A stretch of 8,295 nucleotides of DNA, from contig JBQDHL010000077.1 of assembly GCA_052093725.1 (NCBI GenBank), positions 1-8,295 on the forward strand, given 5' to 3'. Made by a program: the position numbers and the translations under genes. Each line of letters begins with the position of its first letter. Position 1 is the stretch's first letter. Below, in pieces: positions 1-5,375 of this stretch. A model generated the notes under the pieces. That model was not told where the DNA came from, searched no databases, and was given only the letters and a program-made list of their open reading frames with translations. This DNA comes from Jeotgalicoccus sp052093725 (GTDB lineage: Bacteria; Bacillota; Bacilli; Staphylococcales; Salinicoccaceae).

Positions 1-2
1 CG

Positions 3-266
3 TCAATCAGCATCGCTGAGGAAGAAAATATGACTGTAATGAACTGGACATACGGCTTTGACTGGGAGCCAGAATATCAGGAACCGGCGCCACTCAGTGA
101 CATAATGGTAAATACTGAAATGCTCGGTGATGGGGCTAATCTGCTGATGCATGACCGCTGGTGGACCAGTGAAGCATTGCCAGATATCGTTAATGGCCTA
201 AGAGATAAAGGGTATTCACTTATTGATCCGAAACTTATCGATTCAGAGGGCGGGGTGACTGAATGA
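3..266 (+). CDS. Polysaccharide deacetylase family protein, C-terminal part (partial at left edge)
   Basis: The frame is open from the left edge, so the Met codon at position 30 is internal and the first 87 visible residues are only the end of a longer protein. Seen: a W-T-Y-G-F-D-W-E segment, which fits the DxxDW motif of the NodB/CE4 fold, then LLMHDR followed by ALPDIVNGLRDKGYSLIDP. That last pattern, a short hydrophobic strand ending in HD and then a helix 'LP-I---L--KGY', is the usual end of CE4 deacetylases such as PgdA and the PgaB/IcaB group. Known of the family: metal-dependent removal of N-acetyl groups from peptidoglycan or exopolysaccharide, usually outside the cell. The metal-binding Asp-His-His motifs would lie upstream and cannot be seen, so activity and substrate are inference. 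The stop overlaps the start of the next gene (ATGA), suggesting translational coupling to the glycoside hydrolase. Confidence 0.75.
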   Translation, partial: SISIAEEENMTVMNWTYGFDWEPEYQEPAPLSDIMVNTEMLGDGANLLMHDRWWTSEALPDIVNGLRDKGYSLIDPKLIDSEGGVTE

Positions 267-1564
267 GTACGAGAAACTTTTTGATTTTGATCGGAAGTAT
301 ACTGGCAGTCCTGTTTTTCCTGCTTGCTTTGGCTATAAAAGGTGAGATGGACAGCGGAGAATCTGAAGTTGCAGAAGAGACAACAGAAGAAAGTCAGAAA
401 GAAAAAACAGAAGATCCTGCTGAAGAAAAAGTACAAGATGATACGAAAGAACCAGCGTTGTCACTGAACTTAAATGATAGTCCGTTGTACGCAGTTAACG
501 ACGATACAGCACCTGTATTTCAGTATCAGTCCGGTGTAGACATTGCTTATCCGGAAGAAGGCGTAAAAGGTATTTTTGTTACTGCATTTTCTGCAGGCGG
601 TGACAGAATGCAGGGTCTGACGGAGCTTATTAATGATACTGAATTAAACTCAATGGTTATCGATGTTAAGGAAGATATCGGAGATATTATGATGCCGCTT
701 GATGTCGATAATGAAATCGCACAAAGTCATATGAATGATTACGTGAATCCAGAAGAGCTGATGACAACGATGGAAGAGAATGAAATTTATCCGATTGCAC
801 GTATCGTCGTCTTTAAAGATTCAAGACTCGCTATGGAGCGTCCGGATTTATCGTATCAGAACAGCGATGGTACTGTGTGGCAAAATGGCAGCGGTGAAAG
901 TTTCGTTAATCCATTTCTTAAAGAGGTTTGGGATTACAATGTTGATATTGCAATTGAAGCGGCCAAACTTGGATTTAAAGAAATTCAGTTTGATTATGTA
1001 AGATTCCCGGAGTCATTTGACGAGCTGTCAGCTGATTTGACTTATGATTTTGGTGACTATGCGGATACAGAAGCGGATGAAGTTCAGCAGAGAGTCAATG
1101 CAGTAACGGATTTTGTCTCCTATGCGAATGAACAGTTAAAACCTTATGATGTTGACGTTTCAGTAGATGTTTTCGGCTATGCGGCAACACAGCGTGAAGC
1201 GCCTGGTATCGGTCAGAATTTCTCGCAGATTGCAGAAAATGTCGATATTATATCATCGATGATATATCCATCTCACTGGGGCGCGGGGGCATTTGATCTT
1301 GCAACACCTGACACTGAACCGTACGCAGTAATTGATGAATATATGAAGGTTGAAAATGAAGTGCTCGGTGAACTTGAAAATCCGCCGAAATCAAGACCGT
1401 GGATTCAAGATTTTACCGCCTCATATTTAGGGCCGGGTAATTATATGAATTATGGTGCGGCGGAAGTGGAAGCTCAGATTCAGGCATTAAAAGATAATGG
1501 TGTAGAGGAGTATTTACTGTGGAATGCGGAGAATACGTATTCTGAAGGCGCTGACTATCAATAA
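263..1564 (+). CDS. Membrane-anchored putative glycoside hydrolase (DUF4015 / GHL-type TIM barrel)
   Basis: Protein of 433 residues. Residues 5-25 form one hydrophobic segment with little before it, read as an uncleaved membrane anchor or signal anchor that puts the rest outside the cell. Residues 28-65 are a Glu/Lys/Thr-rich, disordered-looking linker. From about residue 98 the sequence (GVKGIFVTAFSAGG) matches the start of the putative glycosyl hydrolase domain PF13200 (DUF4015). Blocks expected at TIM-barrel strand ends are present: VIDVKED (132-138), ARIVVFKD, the conserved FDYVRFP (243-249, with Asp244 a candidate catalytic or substrate-binding residue) and SSMIYPSHW (331-339), ending with LLWNAENTYS. 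The ATG overlaps the upstream stop by four bases, with a GGGGTGA ribosome binding site inside the previous gene. The pairing suggests that both act on the same surface glycan. The substrate is unknown; the enzymatic role is inferred from the family, for which little biochemistry is known to me. Confidence 0.8.
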   Translation: MSTRNFLILIGSILAVLFFLLALAIKGEMDSGESEVAEETTEESQKEKTEDPAEEKVQDDTKEPALSLNLNDSPLYAVNDDTAPVFQYQSGVDIAYPEEGVKGIFVTAFSAGGDRMQGLTELINDTELNSMVIDVKEDIGDIMMPLDVDNEIAQSHMNDYVNPEELMTTMEENEIYPIARIVVFKDSRLAMERPDLSYQNSDGTVWQNGSGESFVNPFLKEVWDYNVDIAIEAAKLGFKEIQFDYVRFPESFDELSADLTYDFGDYADTEADEVQQRVNAVTDFVSYANEQLKPYDVDVSVDVFGYAATQREAPGIGQNFSQIAENVDIISSMIYPSHWGAGAFDLATPDTEPYAVIDEYMKVENEVLGELENPPKSRPWIQDFTASYLGPGNYMNYGAAEVEAQIQALKDNGVEEYLLWNAENTYSEGADYQ

Positions 1565-1569
1565 ATTTC

Positions 1570-1615
1570 ATGAGAATCCCATGTCAGAAAACCTAGTGCT
1601 GACGTGGGATTTCAT
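1570..1615 (+). terminator. Hairpin after the deacetylase/hydrolase operon, probable terminator
   Basis: A 13-bp stem (AATCCCATGTCAG with CTGACGTGGGATT, one G-U pair) closes an 11-base loop. Four further pairs (ATGA with TCAT) lie beyond a one-base bulge, beginning 6 bases after the stop codon. The downstream side is only moderately T-rich and the long T run comes about 20 bases later, so it may stop transcription imperfectly or mainly protect the 3' end. The GTGGGATTTC style of stem is often seen at operon ends in staphylococci. Confidence 0.6.
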
Positions 1616-1766
1616 CTGCATTTAGCTGTTGTATTTTTTTGCAGAACTTCATAAATATTATGCATTTTGAAATAAAGTTTCATTATTAATGCTCTGGTAT
1701 ACTTTCGATTTAATTGTCAATATACATATTATGTCGACTATAAAGTGTAATAATATACATCTGTCC
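1616..1766. other. AT-rich intergenic stretch upstream of the permease promoter
   Basis: No open frame with a ribosome binding site and no known riboswitch motif is visible. The 9-base sequence AATATACAT occurs twice, at 1719-1727 and 1752-1760, exactly 33 bases apart (about three helical turns). A second, poorer promoter-like pair, TTGTCA (1714-1719) and TATAAA (1739-1744), has a long 19-base spacer. Such repeats may be chance in DNA this rich in A and T. Confidence 0.35.
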
Positions 1767-1795
1767 TTGATTAATTAACTTAAACAGTGTATAAT
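1767..1795 (+). promoter_or_regulatory. Sigma-A promoter of the NCS1 permease gene
   Basis: TTGATT (1767-1772) and a consensus TATAAT (1790-1795) are separated by exactly 17 bases. Transcription would start near 1802, giving a leader of only about 42 bases before the ATG, which leaves no room for a riboswitch. Confidence 0.8.
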
Positions 1796-1843
1796 ATAAA
1801 AGTCGTCTTAATACAAAATTTCATAAGATTGGAGAGGATATTT

Positions 1844-3259
1844 ATGAGTTCTGTAGACACAACAGGTCAACAGATTGAATCAAGCGAAAGCGATCACTCA
1901 TTATCCAAAGTCCCATATAATGAACGTAAAATGGGCTGGCTTAGTATTACCAACATTACATTTGGTATTGCTACAGCGATTTTCTACTTTCAGATCGGCA
2001 GTGTTATGGCGCTGCAATTCGGTGCAATTAACGCACTTATATCAGCAGCTTATGCAATTATCGTTGCAGGTTTGCTCGGAACAGTTATCGTTTACTTATC
2101 AGCAAGATCGGGAATGAACGTTAATCTGATGTCGCGAGGCGGAGGCTTCGGGTACATAGGTGCATCACTCACGTCTTTAATATATGCTTCTAACTTTATT
2201 ATGTATTGTGCACTTGAAGGTATGATCCTCGTATTTGCGGTACATGAATTCTTTCCTGCTATTCCTATATGGCTGCTTATAGTCGTATTTGGAACACTTG
2301 TTATTCCACTTAACTGGTTCGGAATTAAACAGCTTGATAAATTACAAAAATGGTCATTGCCAATATTTTTCATATTTTTAATTGCAGCAATCGTTGTGGC
2401 ATTTATGACACCATCAAAATATGATGCAGCGTTCTGGACTTACATGCCTGAAGGTATGCAGGTTGGCGGTACAGCATTATTATTATGTATCGGTATGCAG
2501 CACGGAATTATCGGACTGACTGCACTTATTGCATCAGACTATGCACGTTTCTTAAAACCGGGACACATTAAAGTTGGATCATTTGCGATTGGATTTATCC
2601 CGCAAATATTTGCTTACGGTGTTATGGGCGGATTAGGTATATGGTTTGGTGTGCGTTTAAACGAACCGAATCCCGGTGTTTATATCGTTCACTTACTCGG
2701 TATCGGCGGTGCATTGTTTACAATGCTGACGCAGGTTCGTATTAATGTAACTAACATCTACAGCAGTTCATTATCATTATCGAACTTCTTCGAGAATGTA
2801 TTCAGCTTTAAACCGGGACGCAGATTCTGGGTTGTCGTCGCAGGTATCACAGCAATGGTATTAATGCTCGGCGGTATTACAGATCATTTAGATAATGCTT
2901 TGACATTCCAAGGAGTATTCCTTATGTCATGGGCAGCGATTTTAGTGACTGACTTCCTTGTAGTAAAACGAATCATGAAAATTGGACCAGGATACTATGA
3001 AGAACGCCAGAAGTACTTATATAAATGGAACCCGGTCGGTGTATGGTCACTGGTTATTTCAAGTCTGCTCGGAACAATTGCAGCACTTGGATTCATGGGT
3101 GAATTTTTACAAAGTACGGCAGCATTCTTTGCAGCAGCACTGGCAGCCGTGCTCACTGTCGTTATTGCTTATATGACTAAAGGTAAGTACTACCTGAATG
3201 AGCAAGCAGAAGAAATCAATGATGTTGATGAGAGAGATATTCTTGTGAAAGAAAAATAA
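1844..3259 (+). CDS. NCS1-family nucleobase permease (purine/cytosine-type)
   Basis: Integral membrane protein of 471 residues, about 12 hydrophobic segments, with hydrophilic N- and C-terminal tails. Length and pattern fit the nucleobase:cation symporter-1 family (CodB, PucI, Mhp1 relatives), which imports cytosine, purines, allantoin or hydantoins with H+ or Na+. Seen: the N-terminal block W-L-S-I-T-N-I-T-F-G, the glycine-rich SRGGGFGYIG (97-106), the family's usual position for an R..FG..G motif, and MQHGIIGLTALIASDYARF (218-236), with the conserved 'SDYaRf'. The ATG at 1844 was chosen because GGAGAGG (1831-1837) lies 6 bases before it; a GTG at 1787 in the same frame lies before the expected transcript start. 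The gene stands alone between its own promoter and terminator, and no catabolic neighbour indicates the substrate, which stays open. Confidence 0.85.
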   Translation: MSSVDTTGQQIESSESDHSLSKVPYNERKMGWLSITNITFGIATAIFYFQIGSVMALQFGAINALISAAYAIIVAGLLGTVIVYLSARSGMNVNLMSRGGGFGYIGASLTSLIYASNFIMYCALEGMILVFAVHEFFPAIPIWLLIVVFGTLVIPLNWFGIKQLDKLQKWSLPIFFIFLIAAIVVAFMTPSKYDAAFWTYMPEGMQVGGTALLLCIGMQHGIIGLTALIASDYARFLKPGHIKVGSFAIGFIPQIFAYGVMGGLGIWFGVRLNEPNPGVYIVHLLGIGGALFTMLTQVRINVTNIYSSSLSLSNFFENVFSFKPGRRFWVVVAGITAMVLMLGGITDHLDNALTFQGVFLMSWAAILVTDFLVVKRIMKIGPGYYEERQKYLYKWNPVGVWSLVISSLLGTIAALGFMGEFLQSTAAFFAAALAAVLTVVIAYMTKGKYYLNEQAEEINDVDERDILVKEK

Positions 3260-3276
3260 TTTAATAGTTTGATATT

Positions 3277-3312
3277 AAGACTGGGGCAGTTTTGCCTCAG
3301 TCTTTTTGTTTT
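3277..3312 (+). terminator. Intrinsic terminator of the permease gene
   Basis: An 11-bp stem (AAGACTGGGGC with GCCTCAGTCTT, one G-U pair) with a 6-base loop runs straight into TTTTTGTTTT. It begins 17 bases after the stop codon and is a textbook Rho-independent terminator. Confidence 0.92.
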
Positions 3313-3332
3313 GATTAAACAGCGAAGGGTAT
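3308..3332 (+). promoter_or_regulatory. Candidate sigma-B (general stress) promoter of the DUF421 gene
   Basis: GTTTTG (3308-3313), a 13-base spacer and GGGTAT (3327-3332) match the sigma-B consensus of Bacillus, Listeria and Staphylococcus (GTTT.. N12-15 GGGTAT). The -35 element lies within the T-tract of the preceding terminator. The start would fall near 3340, about 50 bases before the GTG. A weak sigma-A alternative is TTGGTA (3338-3343) with TTTAAT (3360-3365), spacer 16. Confidence 0.6.
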
Positions 3333-3344
3333 TTCTATTGGTAT

Positions 3345-3360
3345 ATGAAAATATTTTCAT
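3345..3360. repeat. Perfect 16-bp palindrome upstream of the DUF421 gene, possible operator
   Basis: ATGAAAATATTTTCAT equals its own reverse complement. It lies between the sigma-B-like promoter and the ribosome binding site, and between the -35 and -10 of the weak sigma-A alternative. That position suits a repressor site. Its core TGAA-N6-TTCA resembles the middle of Rex sites, but the outer TTG/CAA bases are missing. No regulator can be named. Confidence 0.45.
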
Positions 3361-3388
3361 TTAATACTTACAGAGGTGAGGGAATTCA

Positions 3389-4072
3389 GTGGAAGATATG
3401 ATGATGTATGCACTGAAATTAACAGTAGGGTTAGCCGGTGTCATGATTGTTCTGAGATTAATGGGGAAAAAAGAACTGGCTCAAATTACCCCGCTTGATT
3501 TTGTATACGCATTAATACTCGGTGGAATTATTGAGGAATCGCTGTATGACGCAACAGTACCTGTTTATGAAATGGTGTTTTCTTTATTCTTCTGGGCACT
3601 GCTTATATTCGTGCTGGAGAAAGTTGCATTGAAAAGCCGCAGATTTAAAAGTATTGCACAAGGTGACCCTGTTATTCTGATTAATGACGGACAGCTGAAT
3701 TCAGAAGTGTTGGATAAAAATAACATGGATGTCGATGAAGTCCGCATGCTGCTCAGATTAAAAGGTGTGTTTTCTTTAAGCGAAGTTAAGTATGCAATAC
3801 TTGAAGAAAGCGGTAGTTTATCGGTGATGCAGTATGCAGGTGAAGAACCACCTACCCGTAATGAATTGAAAACGGACTATCCGGAGAATATATTATCTTA
3901 TCTGCTTGTTGATGGAGGCCAGGTGGAAGATCGAATACTGAAGGAAATCGGCAAGGATGAAGCATGGCTCCGTCAAAAATTGAAAGAAGAAAGAGGAATA
4001 GAACTGGAAGACGTATTTTTCGCAGAATGGGATGAACATAACGGATTCTTTGTACAGAAAAACGAAAAATAA
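3389..4072 (+). CDS. DUF421 / YetF-family membrane protein
   Basis: Protein of 227 residues with the full DUF421 layout. The N-terminal part has three hydrophobic segments (about 7-25, 36-52 and 58-77) with the family motif GKKELAQITPLDF (26-38). A soluble C-terminal domain follows, with GDPVILINDGQL (92-103), MLLRLKGVFSLSEVKYAILEESGSLSV and a variable tail ending in charged residues. These match the B. subtilis YetF/YdfR/YkjA group, whose molecular function is not established. It probably sits in the cytoplasmic membrane with the C-terminal domain in the cytoplasm. The GTG start is preferred because AGAGGTGAGG (3372-3381) ends 7 bases before it; the next ATG (3398) is too far from that site. 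It appears to be a single-gene unit, possibly stress-induced through the promoter above. Confidence 0.85.
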   Translation: MEDMMMYALKLTVGLAGVMIVLRLMGKKELAQITPLDFVYALILGGIIEESLYDATVPVYEMVFSLFFWALLIFVLEKVALKSRRFKSIAQGDPVILINDGQLNSEVLDKNNMDVDEVRMLLRLKGVFSLSEVKYAILEESGSLSVMQYAGEEPPTRNELKTDYPENILSYLLVDGGQVEDRILKEIGKDEAWLRQKLKEERGIELEDVFFAEWDEHNGFFVQKNEK

Positions 4073-4075
4073 AAT

Positions 4076-4110
4076 GAAACAGTCCGCGACAGAGTTGTCC
4101 GGACTGTTTC
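4076..4110. terminator. Strong hairpin between convergent genes, probable bidirectional terminator
   Basis: A perfect 11-bp stem (GAAACAGTCCG with CGGACTGTTTC) is extended, after one bulged C, by GACA-gagt-TGTC, so almost the whole 35 bases pair. It begins 4 bases after the DUF421 stop. On the plus strand only TTTC-TTGATT follows; on the minus strand the hairpin is followed by ATTTTATTTTT, a much better U-tract. It could therefore end pheA transcripts at least as well as those of DUF421. Confidence 0.75.
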
Positions 4111-4129
4111 TTGATTATATATGGCTTAG

Positions 4130-4158
4130 TCAGTCAAAGAACCGGGTTCATTGACTGA
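4130..4158. repeat. Second inverted repeat in the convergent gap
   Basis: TCAGTCAA (4130-4137) pairs with TTGACTGA (4151-4158), and inside it GAAC-CGG-GTTC forms a further four pairs with one A-A mismatch between. No T-run follows on either strand, so this is a stable 3'-end hairpin of the pheA transcript rather than a clear terminator. It lies 34 bases beyond the pheA stop. Confidence 0.55.
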
Positions 4159-4191
4159 GCAGGTAGAACATGAACTGGAACACCGCACAGC

Positions 4192-5058
4192 TTATCGGTC
4201 AGTATGTTCTTTATTCTGAATTACTCCTTCATATTCCGGGATGAGTCCTTTGTCATAGCTGCCGAGTATATTAATGTACGATGTTCTTTTTGTCAGCACA
4301 GCTATTGCAGCGTCGAAATTTTGCATATCCACATCGTTTTCAATATCGATAAAAAACCCGTAAGAGAATGGTTTGTTTTGAATCGGACGGCTCATCAAGT
4401 AGAGGAGGTTAATATTATATATTTTAAAAATATCCAAAATATCGCTCAAGGAACCGGTGCTGTGGTCGGATTCGATATACAAGGATGTTTTTTCATGCAG
4501 AACTTTTTCACTAAGTTCTTTAGTAAAGATTAAGAAGCGTGTCGTATTGAGCGGATTGTCGCTGATGTTCTCGCGGATAATGTGCATGTCGTACAATTCT
4601 GCGGCGTGACTGCCCGCGATGCTCGCGATTGTTTCGTTTGCTGATTCTTTTACCATGTGCACGGCACCTGCAGTATCGCTGAATTCCTTAACTTCAATAT
4701 TCGGATACTGACTTAAATACGTATAGCATTGTTCTAGTGCTTCCGGATGCGAGTATACTTCTGTGACTTTATCGAGTGAGATTGGATTTTTGGAAATAAG
4801 TGCATGGTCAATTTTTATGTATACTTCTTTAACGGCTTTTACATCTAAGTATTTCATCAGATCAATTGTTCTCGTAATCGGCCCGCTTGTCGAGTTTTCA
4901 ACCGGCAGTGCAATGTAGTCCACTTCGTCATTAAGCAGTGCTTCAACTAGCAGTTTAAACGTCATGTAACCCTCAGTTGTATATTCTTCTTCACCGGCAT
5001 AAGACGCGCATGCGAGCGTGCTGTAACTGCCTTCTACTCCCTGATAACCAATTTTCAT
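4192..5058 (-). CDS. pheA: Prephenate dehydratase with ACT domain
   Basis: Monofunctional prephenate dehydratase of 288 residues. It converts prephenate to phenylpyruvate, the penultimate step of phenylalanine synthesis, in the cytoplasm. Catalytic-domain motifs are all visible: GYQGVEGSYS at the start, LPVENSTSGPI, VYSHPEALEQC, and NISDNPLNTTRF with the catalytic TRF at 173-175. A C-terminal ACT domain (about 190-275) gives feedback control by Phe, with GSLSDIL (202-208) at the place of the GALV motif and MSRP (222-225) at the place of ESRP; the usual Glu is Met here. The ATG at 5058 was chosen because AAGGAG lies 8 bases upstream; an in-frame GTG at 5067 overlaps that site and cannot be used. 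No other aromatic-pathway gene is nearby. Expression is likely governed by the attenuator-like leader described separately. Confidence 0.95.
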   Translation of the reverse strand: MKIGYQGVEGSYSTLACASYAGEEEYTTEGYMTFKLLVEALLNDEVDYIALPVENSTSGPITRTIDLMKYLDVKAVKEVYIKIDHALISKNPISLDKVTEVYSHPEALEQCYTYLSQYPNIEVKEFSDTAGAVHMVKESANETIASIAGSHAAELYDMHIIRENISDNPLNTTRFLIFTKELSEKVLHEKTSLYIESDHSTGSLSDILDIFKIYNINLLYLMSRPIQNKPFSYGFFIDIENDVDMQNFDAAIAVLTKRTSYINILGSYDKGLIPEYEGVIQNKEHTDR

Positions 5059-5082
5059 TTGAAACACTCCTTATTTTTAATA

Positions 5083-5125
5083 GAAAAAAGCCGAATTGAA
5101 TTCTGTGTACAGAAATCCAACCGGC
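5083..5125 (-). terminator. Hairpin D: intrinsic terminator just upstream of pheA
   Basis: On the minus strand, arms 5125-5109 and 5106-5090 form a stem with GCCG/CGGC at the base and TTCTG/CAGAA at the tip, with a few mismatches between. TTTTTTC (5089-5083) follows. It ends about 11 bases before the pheA ribosome binding site, so it would stop transcription before the gene: the position of an attenuator. Confidence 0.7.
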
Positions 5126-5140
5126 CTGGTGAAAGTAGAT

Positions 5141-5179
5141 ATAAAAATACCAGCCAATTAGATTTTGCTAATGGCTGGT
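5141..5179 (-). terminator. Hairpin C: stable stem with U-rich tail in the pheA leader
   Basis: ACCAGCCATTAG (5179-5168) pairs with CTAATTGGCTGGT (5161-5149) with one bulged base and a 6-base loop, followed by ATTTTTAT (5148-5141). It could be a first terminator. It could also be the element that keeps hairpin D's 5' arm free to form D, because its 3' arm can alternatively pair with 5130-5120. Confidence 0.65.
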
Positions 5180-5198
5180 TTCTGCATCATTAATTCAG

Positions 5199-5235
5199 CC
5201 ATCATAGATTTAGGGTCCGCCTATATCCACGATGG
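5199..5235 (-). repeat. Hairpin B in the pheA leader
   Basis: Arms 5235-5220 and 5214-5199 give a 16-position stem with one A-A mismatch and a 5-base loop. Two of the pairs are G-U on the minus strand but would be A-C on the plus strand, so the structure belongs to the minus-strand RNA. It begins 10 bases after the leader peptide stop codon. Its 3' arm overlaps a segment able to pair with hairpin C. Confidence 0.7.
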
Positions 5236-5245
5236 AATACAGACG

Positions 5246-5305
5246 CTATCTAAAATAGCTGAAAAATAAATTATTTAATTGTGATGTCTTTGTATTGGAT
5301 AACAT
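5246..5305 (-). CDS. pheA leader peptide, 19 residues, Phe-rich end
   Basis: A short frame ATG...TAG of 20 codons begins about 34 bases after the predicted transcript start. The ribosome binding region is GAGAGTGAT, ending 3 bases before the ATG: moderate in quality and rather close. The peptide starts MLSNTKTS and ends LFFSYFR: codons TTT TTC AGC TAT TTT AGA and then TAG. Three Phe codons and one Tyr codon in the last six are what a sensor of charged tRNA-Phe would have; proteobacterial PheL and the pheST leader peptide are built the same way. The final codons also lie in a small hairpin (GCTAT-tttag-ATAGC). Phe codons are common by chance in T-rich DNA, so the case rests on start, stop, promoter, downstream hairpins and adjacency to pheA together. 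It is too short for standard gene finding. Confidence 0.6.
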   Translation of the reverse strand: MLSNTKTSQLNNLFFSYFR

Positions 5306-5345
5306 AAAATCACTCTCATCAATTAAAGTTTTAATAATGTTAATT

Positions 5346-5374
5346 AGTCTAACAATTAAGAATTATTTTGTCAA
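5346..5374 (-). promoter_or_regulatory. Sigma-A promoter of the pheA transcription unit
   Basis: On the minus strand a consensus TTGACA (5374-5369), a 17-base spacer and TAGACT (5351-5346) form a strong promoter, with TG one base before the -10 element (extended -10). The -35 element lies one base after the stop codon of the ABC gene. The predicted start is near 5339. Confidence 0.85.
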
Positions 5375-5375
5375 T

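Larger units (their letters stand above)
5059..5339 (-). promoter_or_regulatory. pheA leader RNA, candidate transcription attenuator
   Basis: This 281-base stretch between the predicted transcript start and the pheA ATG is no ordinary spacer. In order of transcription it holds a leader peptide gene (5305-5246), hairpin B (5235-5199), hairpin C with a U-rich tail (5179-5141), hairpin D with six U's (5125-5084) and the pheA ribosome binding site (5072-5067). Neighbouring elements compete: 5204-5196 can pair with 5177-5169, joining the 3' arm of B to the 5' arm of C, and 5158-5149 can pair with 5130-5120, joining the 3' arm of C to the 5' arm of D. That gives terminator and antiterminator alternatives. 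Phe codons in the peptide suggest that charged tRNA-Phe is sensed by ribosome stalling. I see no T-box consensus. Each element is read from the sequence; the regulatory logic is inference. Confidence 0.65.

Noticed and set aside
77..436. 119-residue open frame on the minus strand
   Set aside because: It runs antisense to the end of the deacetylase and the start of the hydrolase; its low-complexity Phe/Cys/Ser-rich protein mirrors the Glu/Lys-rich linker, and no ribosome binding site is evident.
1787..1843. Upstream GTG start that would lengthen the permease by 19 residues
   Set aside because: It overlaps the promoter -10 region, lies before the expected transcript start and has no ribosome binding site; the ATG at 1844 has a good one.
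1616..1843. Purine or other riboswitch ahead of the permease
   Set aside because: The predicted 5' leader is only about 42 bases and no aptamer-like paired elements are seen.
3345..3360. Fur/PerR/Zur box
   Set aside because: The 7-1-7 consensus TGATAATNATTATCA is not met: the half-sites are TGAAAAT/ATTTTCA with no central base.
5059..5067. GTG start adding three residues to PheA
   Set aside because: The GTG overlaps the ribosome binding site AAGGAG itself; the ATG at 5058 is 8 bases away and gives the usual MKIGYQG start.
5059..5339. T-box riboswitch upstream of pheA
   Set aside because: The conserved T-box sequence (AGGGTGGNACCGCG-like) should lie just before the terminator, and I find no such block. 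The leader ends instead in competing hairpins preceded by a Phe-rich frame.
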